A stretch of DNA of 39,560 nt from an uncultured Alphaproteobacteria bacterium (GCA_937934135.1 CALHAW010000010.1:1-39560); one strand, 5' to 3'; counted from the first letter of the stretch, positions 31,342-39,314 are shown. A program made the numbers and translations. The notes: a model not told the origin generated them from the sequence alone.

Positions 31342-31505
31342 TGCGCACCTGCTTTCTTGGCTTCCATAATTTCTGGGTGTTGATTAATCATGTGCATTCG
31401 CGCCCCCTTTTGGCCGCGAAGCTTTTTGCCACAATGAAGACATTCAGATGTTGCACCTGAACGGCTTCTTTTATTTGAACGGCGTGGGTTTTTACCTGTT
31501 GTCAT
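31338..31505 (-). CDS. Small C2H2-type zinc-finger protein
   Basis: Codes for 55 residues from the ATG at 31505, with GAGGG upstream; a GTG at 31520 that overlaps the previous stop would add five residues. CLHCGKKLRGQKGARMHMINQH supplies the C-x2-C and H-x4-H ligands of a single finger. The N-terminus is very basic (KNPRRSNKRSRS). Probably nucleic-acid binding. Confidence 0.78.
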   Translation of the reverse strand: MTTGKNPRRSNKRSRSGATSECLHCGKKLRGQKGARMHMINQHPEIMEAKKAGAQ

Positions 31506-31516
31506 TTGCCCAACCC

Positions 31517-32146
31517 TCACGCGCTTGCAGCATCTAGTGAAATCGGGACATACTCTTCCGTGTCACCAACACGTTCATAAAAACGCACATAGCGTTTAGA
31601 GCCTGTTACCTGGACGGCATCCGCAATCGCCTTCATTGCGTTGTCCCAGCGCGGGTCTTCAATATCCAGCCTACGCAGGCCCATAACCTTTGAAGTTGAC
31701 ACACGGCCTTCCTTGTCCACCTGAAAGGCATCAGAAACCAAAGCCTGAATGTTTTTGTTGGAACCCTTCATCCATTCATGGATGCATTCATCAATTAATG
31801 ACTTTGCAATCTGCAAGCGTTCATCAAAAGATTTGTTCTCTGACTGGGAAAGTTTAATCATCAGACTGCCATCAAATGAAAACAGCGTCATGTTGCCTTT
31901 TTTGCCGCCTAGCTTCGCACCATATTTTTCAGCGGAAACATTGGCAAAAGCACCAATGTCTTCAAATGATTTTTCTCTGAATTCAGCAATCGTGCCAGAA
32001 ACCTTACGGGCTTCTTTGGTTAGTTTCTTGACAAGATCATCACGGGCCTTGTCAACAGGCTTGATGCGGTCTTTGTGAACCAGTCGGCCATCACGGTCCA
32101 TGATGTAGCCTGCTGGGATTTCTTCTTTTTTAACTTCGGTATTCAT
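31517..32146 (-). CDS. DUF3164 family protein
   Basis: Codes for 209 residues. MDRDGRLVHKDRIKPVDKARDDLV near the start and MGLRRLDIEDPRWDNAMKAIADAVQVTGSKRYVRFYER near the end identify DUF3164, a standard early protein of Mu-like phages with no known function. It overlaps the DnaA-like gene by one base. Confidence 0.9.
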   Translation of the reverse strand: MNTEVKKEEIPAGYIMDRDGRLVHKDRIKPVDKARDDLVKKLTKEARKVSGTIAEFREKSFEDIGAFANVSAEKYGAKLGGKKGNMTLFSFDGSLMIKLSQSENKSFDERLQIAKSLIDECIHEWMKGSNKNIQALVSDAFQVDKEGRVSTSKVMGLRRLDIEDPRWDNAMKAIADAVQVTGSKRYVRFYERVGDTEEYVPISLDAASA

Positions 32147-32826
32147 TAGATTGTCCTTCCAAGGGTTGGTCTGATTTTGTGGTACTCTTTGGCAAAGGCG
32201 ATTGCCGCCTTTTCCATTTTTTGTTTTGCAAGGTTTTCATTCACTGTGTGTTTGGCTTGCTCCGCTTCTAACGCGGCAATAGAAACCGCCGCCGCCGCTT
32301 TACAGAAAGCACCGTCTGGGTTCATTAGATCGTGTTGGATGATTGCATCACTCACGTTTTTTGGTTGTGATTGGGCCAAGTCAGTTGACTTTATCGCCGC
32401 GCTAATCTGGGCTTGTTGTTTGATGTCTGGAATGGGCGCACTGTTTTCTTTTCTAAGCTTCCGCGCCAAGGCATCCCGCAACGCATCAAGGTCTAAAGCT
32501 TCCATATAGATGGCGACTTCATCATCAATCGTTTTGTGGTTCAGGACACGTTCTTTCAAAAGCAGAACTTCTGAACGAAGCGCACTACCTTCAATACTAT
32601 CTTGGGCGATTGCTTTATCCGCACCCAATACAGTTGCATGGTCACGGCCACCAAATTCTTTACCAATTTCAACTGATGATAATGATGTCATCTGCAATGC
32701 AAGGTGCATTGCAACCCTACGCGCTTTTACGGCTTTGGTGCTTCTGCGCCCACTGCTGATGACAACGATAGGGACATCATAATATTCAGATACAACATCC
32801 AAGATTGCGGTAACGGTAACGGTCAT
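32146..32826 (-). CDS. Early orphan DnaA domain IV protein
   Basis: Codes for 226 residues. Residues about 33-73 (KARRVAMHLALQMTSLSSVE, IGKEFGGRDHATVLGADKAI) carry the GGRDHxTV signature of the DnaA-box binding domain. The rest is helical and unrelated to the DnaA ATPase domains. Such a protein could bind DnaA-box-like sites and block or recruit host replication factors, fitting a replicative transposon, but no function is demonstrated here. It overlaps neighbours on both sides. Confidence 0.82.
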   Translation of the reverse strand: MTVTVTAILDVVSEYYDVPIVVISSGRRSTKAVKARRVAMHLALQMTSLSSVEIGKEFGGRDHATVLGADKAIAQDSIEGSALRSEVLLLKERVLNHKTIDDEVAIYMEALDLDALRDALARKLRKENSAPIPDIKQQAQISAAIKSTDLAQSQPKNVSDAIIQHDLMNPDGAFCKAAAAVSIAALEAEQAKHTVNENLAKQKMEKAAIAFAKEYHKIRPTLGRTI

Positions 32827-33080
32827 CTGACTGGAACCTCGCGGGCTGGGTTTTCATCATCCCCTTCTGTCGATGGCAGAACCAATTCACCATCAACAAC
32901 AGCTAGGAAAGGAACAAAGCCAACTGTTCTTTCTTCATTTATTTGCCCGCTTGCTTCGGAAGCTTCAGCTTCCAATTGAACGGCGCAAGTCTTCCAGTGC
33001 TGAAGAACTTCCAACATTGTGCCATCAAGGTTTGGTGACAAATCAAGAACGTTTTGAATTGAGCGACTAAGCAACTTCAT
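32823..33080 (-). CDS. Hypothetical protein, 85 aa
   Basis: Starts at the ATG at 33080, chosen for the strong GGAAAGGAGA ribosome site; the frame is open upstream but that part would lie inside the previous gene. SRSIQNVLDLSPNLDGTMLEVLQHWKTCAVQLEAEAS is helical, and the C-terminus is acidic. It overlaps the HTH gene by 14 bases. No family is recognised. Confidence 0.68.
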   Translation of the reverse strand: MKLLSRSIQNVLDLSPNLDGTMLEVLQHWKTCAVQLEAEASEASGQINEERTVGFVPFLAVVDGELVLPSTEGDDENPAREVPVR

Positions 33081-33399
33081 GATTGTCTCCTTTCCCCACG
33101 GCGGCTGGGCAAGATTGGCAAGCCCGCCAATGGCGCAGTGCGGTTGCGTTTGATTGTGGAATTGGTCGGCTTTGAAAATCCACGCACTCATCAGGGTTGA
33201 TGGTTGCCTGAAGGTGCGGGCAATGTAGGTTGTCGCTGAAGGTGCTAATCACCGCCTGGGCAAGCTTTTCAGTTGAACCAACATATTTGCCAGACAAGGC
33301 AAGGGATATTGCGGTCCTGCTATATCCAATCTGCCTGCCAACTTCTGCCTTGTTTGATTTCTCACATTCGGCGGCCAAGATATCTAACCAGTTCACCAT
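33067..33399 (-). CDS. HTH DNA-binding protein with C-terminal cysteine cluster
   Basis: Codes for 110 residues. The helix-turn-helix is AEVGRQIGYSRTAISLALSG (about 18-38). The C-terminal half has Cys in HCPHL, DECVDF and CQSCP, four in all, suitable for binding zinc or an iron-sulphur cluster. Proteins of this layout occur in early regions of Mu-like phages. Regulation of early genes is likely; a redox-sensing role is only a possibility. Confidence 0.75.
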   Translation of the reverse strand: MVNWLDILAAECEKSNKAEVGRQIGYSRTAISLALSGKYVGSTEKLAQAVISTFSDNLHCPHLQATINPDECVDFQSRPIPQSNATALRHWRACQSCPAAVGKGDNHEVA

Positions 33400-34001
33400 T
33401 TGACCACCTCACGCGTGTTTGGGTCATAGATCGCTTTTTCGCGAATTCTAACGATTGGTGATAGTTCGCCAGTGTCATTGGTAAGTTTGAAAAGCTTATA
33501 TCCATTGGACCCTGGGCGGGTTCCTGCTTGACGGCGCGTTAACGTTAACAGATAACCCGTTTTTTTTAATTGACGCAGATATTGCCTTGCATTGTTTTCA
33601 GTGTGTGCGGTTTGCTCACCGTCATTCAAGGCAATCATCAGCAAATCATTAAGACTAAAGCACTTGCTTAATCCGCCAACGTTATAACTGCGCATTGCAT
33701 TCCAAAGGCGTTGTTTGAACGCTGTTGGTTTTGGTTTTTTGGCACCTGTTCGCGGGCCTTTTTTGCCGCTCTTGATTGGTTCACCACTATCACGCTGTTC
33801 TTGGCCTAATTTGGTCAAACGATAGTGGCCACGTTCTGAACGTTCAATAAGACCTGAAATCACCATCCGCCCAACAGCGCTTTTGACGCTATCGAGATTT
33901 TGAGAAACAGCCGCATTAAAATCCGTTAGGGTTAACACTTCTGATGTTTCGGAAAATGAATTTAAGATTTCCATTTGTGTGGTTGCTTGCCCTGACATCA
34001 A
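33393..34001 (-). CDS. Winged-helix DNA-binding protein, two HTH regions
   Basis: Codes for 202 residues. The first HTH region is about 20-68 (NLDSVKSAVGRMVISGLIERSERGHYRLT). The second is at about 95-155 (LNDLLMIALNDGEQTAHTENNARQYLRQLKKTGYLLTL). A basic linker (KKGPRTGAKKPKPTA) joins them. It overlaps the MuB-like gene by 4 bases, so it may work with transposition or replication. Confidence 0.75.
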   Translation of the reverse strand: MMSGQATTQMEILNSFSETSEVLTLTDFNAAVSQNLDSVKSAVGRMVISGLIERSERGHYRLTKLGQEQRDSGEPIKSGKKGPRTGAKKPKPTAFKQRLWNAMRSYNVGGLSKCFSLNDLLMIALNDGEQTAHTENNARQYLRQLKKTGYLLTLTRRQAGTRPGSNGYKLFKLTNDTGELSPIVRIREKAIYDPNTREVVKW

Positions 34002-34768
34002 ACCACCTCTGGAACTTTGATTTCAACACCAGTCTGGCGGTCATTCATCAAGAATTGCCCAGCCATATCCGCCATTGTAAACGGTTGGTCATCAGGCTTT
34101 GCATTACGAAAACCAAACCGCTCAATGGATGCAATTGCTTCCTTGATTTCACGGTTAAAGCCTTTTGATGTTTTATGGACAAACTCCAATAAATCATCTG
34201 CAACTGGGATTTCAGAAAGGCCATCAACCAAGGCGCGAATGTCTGCTTTTGTCGCAACATTAAATTCAACATATTGGGACACGCGGGACATCACTTGCGG
34301 AAACTTCGCAAGGTTATGGCGGATGCGCCCCATGCCAACAAAGATGATGACCACTTCCAAGCTGTCTGAAAGATCGCGCATGGTTTCCATGCACTCGACA
34401 TTGCGACTGATGAAATCAGCTTCATCAATAACAATTGCAAAGGTTTGTTGGTCAATTGTGGCGCGGTCTATGCGCTGGCCAATAGCGCCCAACGCCATCT
34501 TATACTTATCTTCAAAACGGTGTGGTGGCGACATCCGTAATTCTTCCAGCAATTCGTTCATCATCCAAGATGCCCGCCATTGCTTTTTGGCGCGAAGGTA
34601 AAGGCATTGGTTCTTAGCAGTCCAGTGTTGAAGTGTTGTGGTCTTACCCAATCCAGGCTTCCCGTCCACCACCATCAAGCTTGCTTCACCAGCACCACGC
34701 CTGTTCACAACCTGCAAAGCTTTGTGAAAGGTTTTAACGTTGCTTGTCTCGACAAATTTGCTTTTCAT
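33998..34768 (-). CDS. MuB-like transposition ATPase (AAA)
   Basis: Codes for 256 residues. Walker A is GKPGLGKTT (36-44), Walker B is IVIDEAD (112-118), and a sensor-like VVIIFVGMG follows at about 143. The C-terminal helices resemble the MuB DNA-binding region. MuB delivers target DNA to the transposase and enforces target immunity. It is shorter than Mu MuB (about 312) and begins only about 30 residues before the P-loop, so the N-terminal HTH domain is missing. An AAACAGGAAA leader is present. Confidence 0.92.
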   Translation of the reverse strand: MKSKFVETSNVKTFHKALQVVNRRGAGEASLMVVDGKPGLGKTTTLQHWTAKNQCLYLRAKKQWRASWMMNELLEELRMSPPHRFEDKYKMALGAIGQRIDRATIDQQTFAIVIDEADFISRNVECMETMRDLSDSLEVVIIFVGMGRIRHNLAKFPQVMSRVSQYVEFNVATKADIRALVDGLSEIPVADDLLEFVHKTSKGFNREIKEAIASIERFGFRNAKPDDQPFTMADMAGQFLMNDRQTGVEIKVPEVV

Positions 34769-34798
34769 TGTTATGTATTTCCTGTTTTGTTGTTTAGT

Positions 34799-36976
34799 TT
34801 AGGCAACCGATTGGGATAGTTTTCTAAGGGCTTCCAAATCGACACCTTCAAGACGCAGATACTCACGGTCGCTTTTGCTGTTAAGTAATTCACGCAAAAG
34901 CGACCTATCCATTGCAGTGACTTCCCCTTCATTTTCGCAACACCATTTTGCAAGACTTGCATCATCTGAAAATGCGGGCCTTCCATTAATGATTGTGCGC
35001 TTCTGAATTTTTGCCGCGCCGCCTTGGCCAATGGTTTGTGGCGCGGCTTCAACTGGGTCATGGAGGAGGTTATCGCCAGTTGAATTATTAATGATTTCCA
35101 TTGGTTTATTTGCGGATTGGTCAAGGAAGCGATTTGGGTTTGCTTCAGCTTCAACTTCATCCATTTTGTTTTGCAGGCGACCCATGCGGGCTTTGGTTCT
35201 TTTTTCCATAGCGGCACGTTCAGCCGTAAGCGGCACATAGCGAGTTTTGTTACCTTCAAAGATAGCAACTGCAATCAATCGGCCTGGGCGTTCCTCGCCA
35301 TCAACCACGTCAATTTCACGGCACCAAACTTTTCCGCCATCATGGATGTCAAAACCAACCAAAATGTCAGTGCCGTGATGTGCTTCAAGATCAATGTGAA
35401 AATAACTGTTTGTAAATATTTCAACCATGGCGCGGTTGGTGCGGCGGCGTACATATTGACGGAATAAATCATCCGCTTCACCTGGGTGAACACCAACAGC
35501 TTCAAAACCATCAGAAACACATTTTTCCCACGCTTCATTTGGCGACTGCAAAACTTTACGGCCTGATTGGTCTTTGATGGTTAAACCAGCATGGGCTTTG
35601 TCGTTGTAAACTTTGATTTCATACTTCATTTGTTCAATGAAATCTGGCCAAGATAAAAGCAGATTAGATGTGCCTGTTGTCTTGATATCTTTGCGGGTTA
35701 TTTTGAAAGCCTTATGGCGGGCTTCGCGGTCCATATCCACGCCAATGTATGTTGGCAACTTTCTGGCCATTGGATTGTAAACAGACCCGTTAAAACGCTC
35801 GATGATGCCACGCGCTTGCGAGTTATACGGTAGCGAGTGCATTTTGGTTGTCCCAAAACGGGCGCAGAAACCAGTTAGATCATTATCAAGTTTGTCATTC
35901 TTAAAGCCTGGGCCACGGTCAACATAAAAGATGGCTGGGATGCCGTATTCCATGCAAGACATTCTCAAGGCATCCAGAACGCCGTCACTATTTTCAGCCA
36001 AGCCAATTGACCACCCAACACACACCCGTGTTGCCACATCCAAAATGGATGTTATTTCTGGGCGGAATGGACGGCCATGAATTGGGTGCTGAACTTCCGC
36101 ATCAAAAGTTTTTCCGTCCGCTGTATAGACAGAAGTTGGAAGCAATCCTGATGTATCACGCACAACGTAAGCGTGACGGGCTTTAATGGCCAAAGCGCCT
36201 TCACGCCCACGGAAACGCGCTTGCGTCCCCTTGGACTTATCCAGCTTCTTTAAACAGCGGCGAACTTGGTCATATGATGGCGGGTTATTGGTGCGCGTAT
36301 CGTATTTATAATTATCCAAAGCTTCCGTGATAGTTGGCGCTTGCGGTCTGGCATAATACGCCATGAATTTTGGGAACCATTCTGGAAAACTGTGTGTGTC
36401 ACGGGTGGCCTTTGGGGCAAGAGCAGACACGCCACCTGCCTTGTGTAGCTTCAACCATTCATAAAGTGTTGCGCGGGAAATTGTGCGGACTTTTCCAGCG
36501 CGGTCATTTGCTTCCCGTGCAAGCTTTGAAAGCTGAATATCTGAAACCGTCATTTCAAGAACAGCGGCAACAGCTTCGCCTTTGGTGCTTCCTTTTCCTA
36601 CATAATATTGATTGACAGCATTGACGATTGAAGCACGGGCTTCCATCACCATTCTTTGACGTGCTGACAAGCTGGTTGAAGCAAGTTTTTCAAGGGCGTT
36701 TTCTTGCGTCACCATTGCTGTTTTTGCATCTGCTAAAGCTTGCGCTTTTTGCTCATCTGCAATCATTGCTGAAACCATAAATTCTGGTAACAGACTGAAG
36801 TGGTATTCATGACCGCCGCCGCGCCCAGAACGCACCCGTGAAAGTGGCGAAGATGCCCACCCCTCACGGACAATCAAATCCTGGACCCTGCGCTTGGTTT
36901 GTGGCATGGCAGAAACGTCAAGACGCTTTGCTAATTCCGCAATCTCCAAAGCGGTGAAATACTCTTGACGGCGCAT
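34799..36976 (-). CDS. MuA-like DDE transposase
   Basis: Codes for 725 residues. The N-terminus (EYFTALEIAELAKRLDVSAMPQTKRRVQDLIVREGW) is the Mu-type winged-helix domain. It is followed by HTH regions around 105-185 for the end sites. The rve catalytic core has D287 (TADGKTFD), D353 (YVDRGPGF) and E393 (RGIIERFN). A Mu C-terminal barrel lies at about 490-590. The acidic/basic tail may contact the ATPase. All three catalytic residues are intact, so the element could be active. It shares one base with the ParB-like stop. Confidence 0.95.
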   Translation of the reverse strand: MRRQEYFTALEIAELAKRLDVSAMPQTKRRVQDLIVREGWASSPLSRVRSGRGGGHEYHFSLLPEFMVSAMIADEQKAQALADAKTAMVTQENALEKLASTSLSARQRMVMEARASIVNAVNQYYVGKGSTKGEAVAAVLEMTVSDIQLSKLAREANDRAGKVRTISRATLYEWLKLHKAGGVSALAPKATRDTHSFPEWFPKFMAYYARPQAPTITEALDNYKYDTRTNNPPSYDQVRRCLKKLDKSKGTQARFRGREGALAIKARHAYVVRDTSGLLPTSVYTADGKTFDAEVQHPIHGRPFRPEITSILDVATRVCVGWSIGLAENSDGVLDALRMSCMEYGIPAIFYVDRGPGFKNDKLDNDLTGFCARFGTTKMHSLPYNSQARGIIERFNGSVYNPMARKLPTYIGVDMDREARHKAFKITRKDIKTTGTSNLLLSWPDFIEQMKYEIKVYNDKAHAGLTIKDQSGRKVLQSPNEAWEKCVSDGFEAVGVHPGEADDLFRQYVRRRTNRAMVEIFTNSYFHIDLEAHHGTDILVGFDIHDGGKVWCREIDVVDGEERPGRLIAVAIFEGNKTRYVPLTAERAAMEKRTKARMGRLQNKMDEVEAEANPNRFLDQSANKPMEIINNSTGDNLLHDPVEAAPQTIGQGGAAKIQKRTIINGRPAFSDDASLAKWCCENEGEVTAMDRSLLRELLNSKSDREYLRLEGVDLEALRKLSQSVA

Positions 36977-37827
36977 TAGACTTCGCCACGCTCGTTAAAC
37001 CATGCGCGAACGCGTTCAAGCTGGGATGCCATCACCCTGTCAAAAGTGTCATCATCCAGCTTTTTAAATGATGAAATAACAGCGCCAACTTTCTTTTCTT
37101 GTGACGTTGCAAGACGACCCTGTTCAATGAACTCTATTGCATCAGAAATACTGGCAATTTTCTGTTCTGGGTCCATAACTATTTTAAGGATTTTTGCCTG
37201 CATGGCGGCACTGGTTGAAGCAAGTGATTGAAGCCCTGCTTGGTGGTCTGCTAGCCATGTTCCATCAACTGCTTGACGGGTAGCAACTGACAAGTCTTTC
37301 CAAAGCTTAACAGCAAGTTCAATTGAGCGTGAAGATACGCCCAGTTTTTTGGCGGTGTCTTGGCTAAACGAAAATATTTCGTTTTGATTTTCTTGCGCTT
37401 CTTTGCTTTTACGGTCACCGCCTTTTTTAGTTTCAGGGTGCGCAGTCTCATAAGCTTTTTTCAACTCAAAAAGATGGTGCGCACGGTCAAGGACATTTAG
37501 GTCACGGCGGCCAATGTTTTCCATGACCTCATGGATGCGGTAATGGGCGGCGGCTTGGTCGCTTTCAACAACCAAAACCTTGACGGTCATTTCAGTCCAA
37601 TCAATTGACTTAGCACCTTCTAAACGGTGCAAGCCTGCAATAAGAATATATTCCCCTTTGTTGTCACCTGGGCGAACTTCAATTTCAACCTTATTGCCGT
37701 GTTCAAGAAACATCTGGCCAAGTGCTTTTGCCCATACTGGGTCAAGCGAACGTGCGCGGTCTTCAGGAATAATGATTGATGAAATCGGGATGGTGACTAG
37801 ATGGGTTTTGATGTTTTCAGGGTTCAC
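36976..37827 (-). CDS. ParB/Spo0J N-terminal domain protein
   Basis: Codes for 283 residues. Typical ParB motifs: PISSIIIPEDRAR, the GLHRLEGAK box (about 70) and VMENIGRRDLNVLDRA (about 101). A KorB/HTH-like region is suggested at FSQDTAKKLGVSSRSIELAVKLW (about 154-176). ParB family proteins bind CTP at the GxHR/ENxxR motifs and clamp DNA. No ParA partner is present. It is next to the transposase gene, so it may assist in transposition or regulate early genes rather than segregate DNA. Confidence 0.87.
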   Translation of the reverse strand: MNPENIKTHLVTIPISSIIIPEDRARSLDPVWAKALGQMFLEHGNKVEIEVRPGDNKGEYILIAGLHRLEGAKSIDWTEMTVKVLVVESDQAAAHYRIHEVMENIGRRDLNVLDRAHHLFELKKAYETAHPETKKGGDRKSKEAQENQNEIFSFSQDTAKKLGVSSRSIELAVKLWKDLSVATRQAVDGTWLADHQAGLQSLASTSAAMQAKILKIVMDPEQKIASISDAIEFIEQGRLATSQEKKVGAVISSFKKLDDDTFDRVMASQLERVRAWFNERGEV

Positions 37828-37874
37828 GTTTTGAATTCCTATTTAGAAAATTAAGTGGATTGATTTGGGTGGTT

Positions 37875-38006
37875 TTATTGAACCAACAAAGCGAGTTGGT
37901 GAGCGGCAGACATTTCACTAAGGAAAAGTGCAAACGCACAAATAAAACCTGTAACCGCCAAGGCGGCGCAAATGTCTTGGAGCCAGTGCTTCAACCAACG
38001 CTTCAT
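37875..38006 (-). CDS. Small single-pass membrane peptide, 43 aa
   Basis: A short frame (MKRWLKHWLQDICAALAVTG, then FICAFALFLSEM) with one hydrophobic helix at about 12-30 and a basic N-terminus. The ATG overlaps the stop of the upstream 83-aa gene as ATGA, the coupling style used throughout this prophage; that is the main reason to accept it. No family is recognised. It lies before the ParB-like gene, among the first early products. Confidence 0.5.
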   Translation of the reverse strand: MKRWLKHWLQDICAALAVTGFICAFALFLSEMSAAHQLALLVQ

Positions 38007-38254
38007 GATGCCACCCGCATGTCTAATTGACGCGCTGGGCGTTCAAGTCCTTCAGGCCAATCCAAATTGGCTGGCCAGTTTGCCGCAAACCATTCGGTGG
38101 CACGGGTTGTTGTTGTATGAAAGCAATTCTTGCCATCATCAAATCTTGAGAAGACATCACCACGGCCAAAGATGCGGGCTGATATAGCCCAATGGGTAAT
38201 GCCTTCATGTTCAGCAAGGGTGTTGGCTAAGTAGGAAAGTTCTTTAGGTGTCAT
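38003..38254 (-). CDS. First early gene: small HTH-like protein (Ner/Cro position)
   Basis: Codes for 83 residues. ITHWAISARIFGRGDVFSRFDDGKNCFHTTTTRATEWFAANWP resembles a group of small alphaproteobacterial phage proteins with a degenerate HTH and a C-terminal NWP...WP pattern. It is the first gene after the early promoter, where Mu has Ner and other phages Cro. A role as an early-promoter regulator is inferred from position. An AGGTGTC lies just before the ATG region. Confidence 0.7.
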   Translation of the reverse strand: MTPKELSYLANTLAEHEGITHWAISARIFGRGDVFSRFDDGKNCFHTTTTRATEWFAANWPANLDWPEGLERPARQLDMRVAS

Positions 38255-38289
38255 GATAGCTTCCAGAATTAATTATTTCGTCTGAAAGC

Positions 38290-38318
38290 ATATAAAAGCT
38301 ATATATAGCCAATGTCAA
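38290..38318 (-). promoter_or_regulatory. Early promoter, near-consensus
   Basis: On the minus strand TTGACA (38318..38313) and TTATAT (38295..38290) are separated by exactly 17 bases. It reads into the early genes. The 14-bp operator at 38297..38310 fills the spacer, so bound repressor would block it. Confidence 0.8.
38297..38310. promoter_or_regulatory. Repressor operator 1
   Basis: AGCTATATATAGCC, containing a perfect 12-bp palindrome GCTATATATAGC, within the spacer of the early promoter. It matches operator 2 at 13 of 14 bases in inverted orientation, with centres 23 bp apart (about two helical turns). A weaker AGC...AGCT copy overlaps at 38287..38300. Confidence 0.7.
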
Positions 38319-38319
38319 G

Positions 38320-38333
38320 GGCTAGATATAGCT
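38320..38333. promoter_or_regulatory. Repressor operator 2
   Basis: GGCTAGATATAGCT, the inverse of operator 1 with one change. It lies upstream of the -35 of the early promoter and toward the repressor gene, where it could support cooperative binding or control of the repressor's own promoter. Confidence 0.7.
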
Positions 38334-38361
38334 AATTTAACCTTAATTGTAATTTTAGTTT

Positions 38362-38382
38362 GTCAGCCCGCAGGGCGATGAC
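38362..38382. other. Stem-loop just before the repressor start
   Basis: GTCA-GCCC and GGGC-(GA)-TGAC arms around a 3-base GCA turn, 14 bases before the repressor ATG. The repressor has no clear ribosome site, so the hairpin may influence its translation. Confidence 0.4.
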
Positions 38383-38396
38383 TTATTCAATCCGTT

Positions 38397-39038
38397 ATGA
38401 CGGGAATAATTAAAATCATTGAGAAGGCATTGAAACTTAGGAAGCTAACTGCAACCAAGGCATCAAAACTTGCGACTGGAAAAGACGGTCTGATTAAAAA
38501 CATAAAGGCTGGCCATTCACCTTCATTTGAAAACATTGAAAAGCTGTTTGCCGTCCTTGGTGTCAATCTGACTTATTCTTTTGAAGACACCATGGAACCT
38601 GCAATTGGGCATGTGCCTTTGCTTGGCTATATATCCGCTGGCGGTGATGACCTGCCTGATGACACATCAGTCAGTTTTTTCCCAGACAATGAAAGCAACG
38701 AACAAACAAACATGCCGCCTGGTGCCTACCTGCAAAGGCGGGGCAATATTTTTTCATTGCAGGTTAAAGGCTCGTCAATGCGCCCTATTTATTCGGATGG
38801 TGATATCCTCTTCATGTACAAGGATGACCCAGCGCGTGGCGACCTTAAAAAGCTGATTGGCACTTCTTGCGCCGTCACACTGGAAGATGGTGAAGTTTAT
38901 GTGAAGACACTGCGGCGGCCTGATAGCGGTAAACTTGGTGAATGGAACCTTGAGAGCTTAAACCCAGTTTGGCCAATGATGACAAACCAACGACTGCTGG
39001 AAGCTTTGCCAGTGCGGCACGTCACACATCCAGTTTGA
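38397..39038 (+). CDS. Phage repressor, S24 (LexA/CI-like) family
   Basis: Codes for 213 residues on the strand opposite all other prophage genes. The N-terminal 60 residues form an HTH (KLTATKASKLATGKDGLIKNIKAG). The self-cleavage site is Ala81-Gly82 (YISAGGDD), the nucleophile is Ser127 (VKGSSMRP) and the general base is Lys170 (VYVKTLRR). RecA-stimulated cleavage after DNA damage is therefore expected. Mu's own c repressor is of a different type, so induction here should be SOS-linked. No strong ribosome site is visible before the ATG. Confidence 0.92.
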   Translation: MTGIIKIIEKALKLRKLTATKASKLATGKDGLIKNIKAGHSPSFENIEKLFAVLGVNLTYSFEDTMEPAIGHVPLLGYISAGGDDLPDDTSVSFFPDNESNEQTNMPPGAYLQRRGNIFSLQVKGSSMRPIYSDGDILFMYKDDPARGDLKKLIGTSCAVTLEDGEVYVKTLRRPDSGKLGEWNLESLNPVWPMMTNQRLLEALPVRHVTHPV

Positions 39039-39139
39039 CTTAAACGAACGTCCCACTTCCTTCATTTAAGAAAAATGCACAACCAAGGCCAAACCCCTTG
39101 CTTATCAATGCATTCAGGTAAAATAGAAGCCGACCAATT

Positions 39140-39162
39140 AAGTGGGACGCAAAGACCCACTT
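39140..39162. other. Hairpin downstream of the repressor
   Basis: Perfect 7-base arms AAGTGGG and CCCACTT with a 9-base loop. It might end repressor transcription, but the U-tract after it is poor. The same AAGTGGGACG also pairs with CGTCCCACTT at 39049..39058. Confidence 0.45.
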
Positions 39163-39286
39163 CTTTCAAAATTTAAAATTTTTCGCTTTGGATTGATTAC
39201 CTGCTAAAATGGCCAGAACCCCATAAGAACGAACACTTTGCGCACATTTTCGGTGTTTTATGATAGGATTATAGTCCTTGCATGAT

Positions 39287-39303
39287 CGGCGGTTGCTTCT
39301 GGA
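39287..39303 (+). other. Transposase site matching the left-end consensus
   Basis: CGGCGGTTGCTTCTGGA fits CGGC-N4-GCTTCTGGA, the pattern of both left-end sites; TTGCTTCTGGAT is a 12-base exact match to the site at 30..46. It points outward, opposite to the adjacent terminal site. Confidence 0.6.
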
Positions 39304-39314
39304 TTTCTATTGTT

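Noticed and set aside
36976-37827. Plasmid-type partition system
   Set aside because: No ParA gene is present and the element is an integrated transposing phage, so a partition role is not supported.
39049-39168. CCCACTT repeats as transposase end sites
   Set aside because: No copy occurs at the other end of the prophage, while TTCTGGA sites occur at both.
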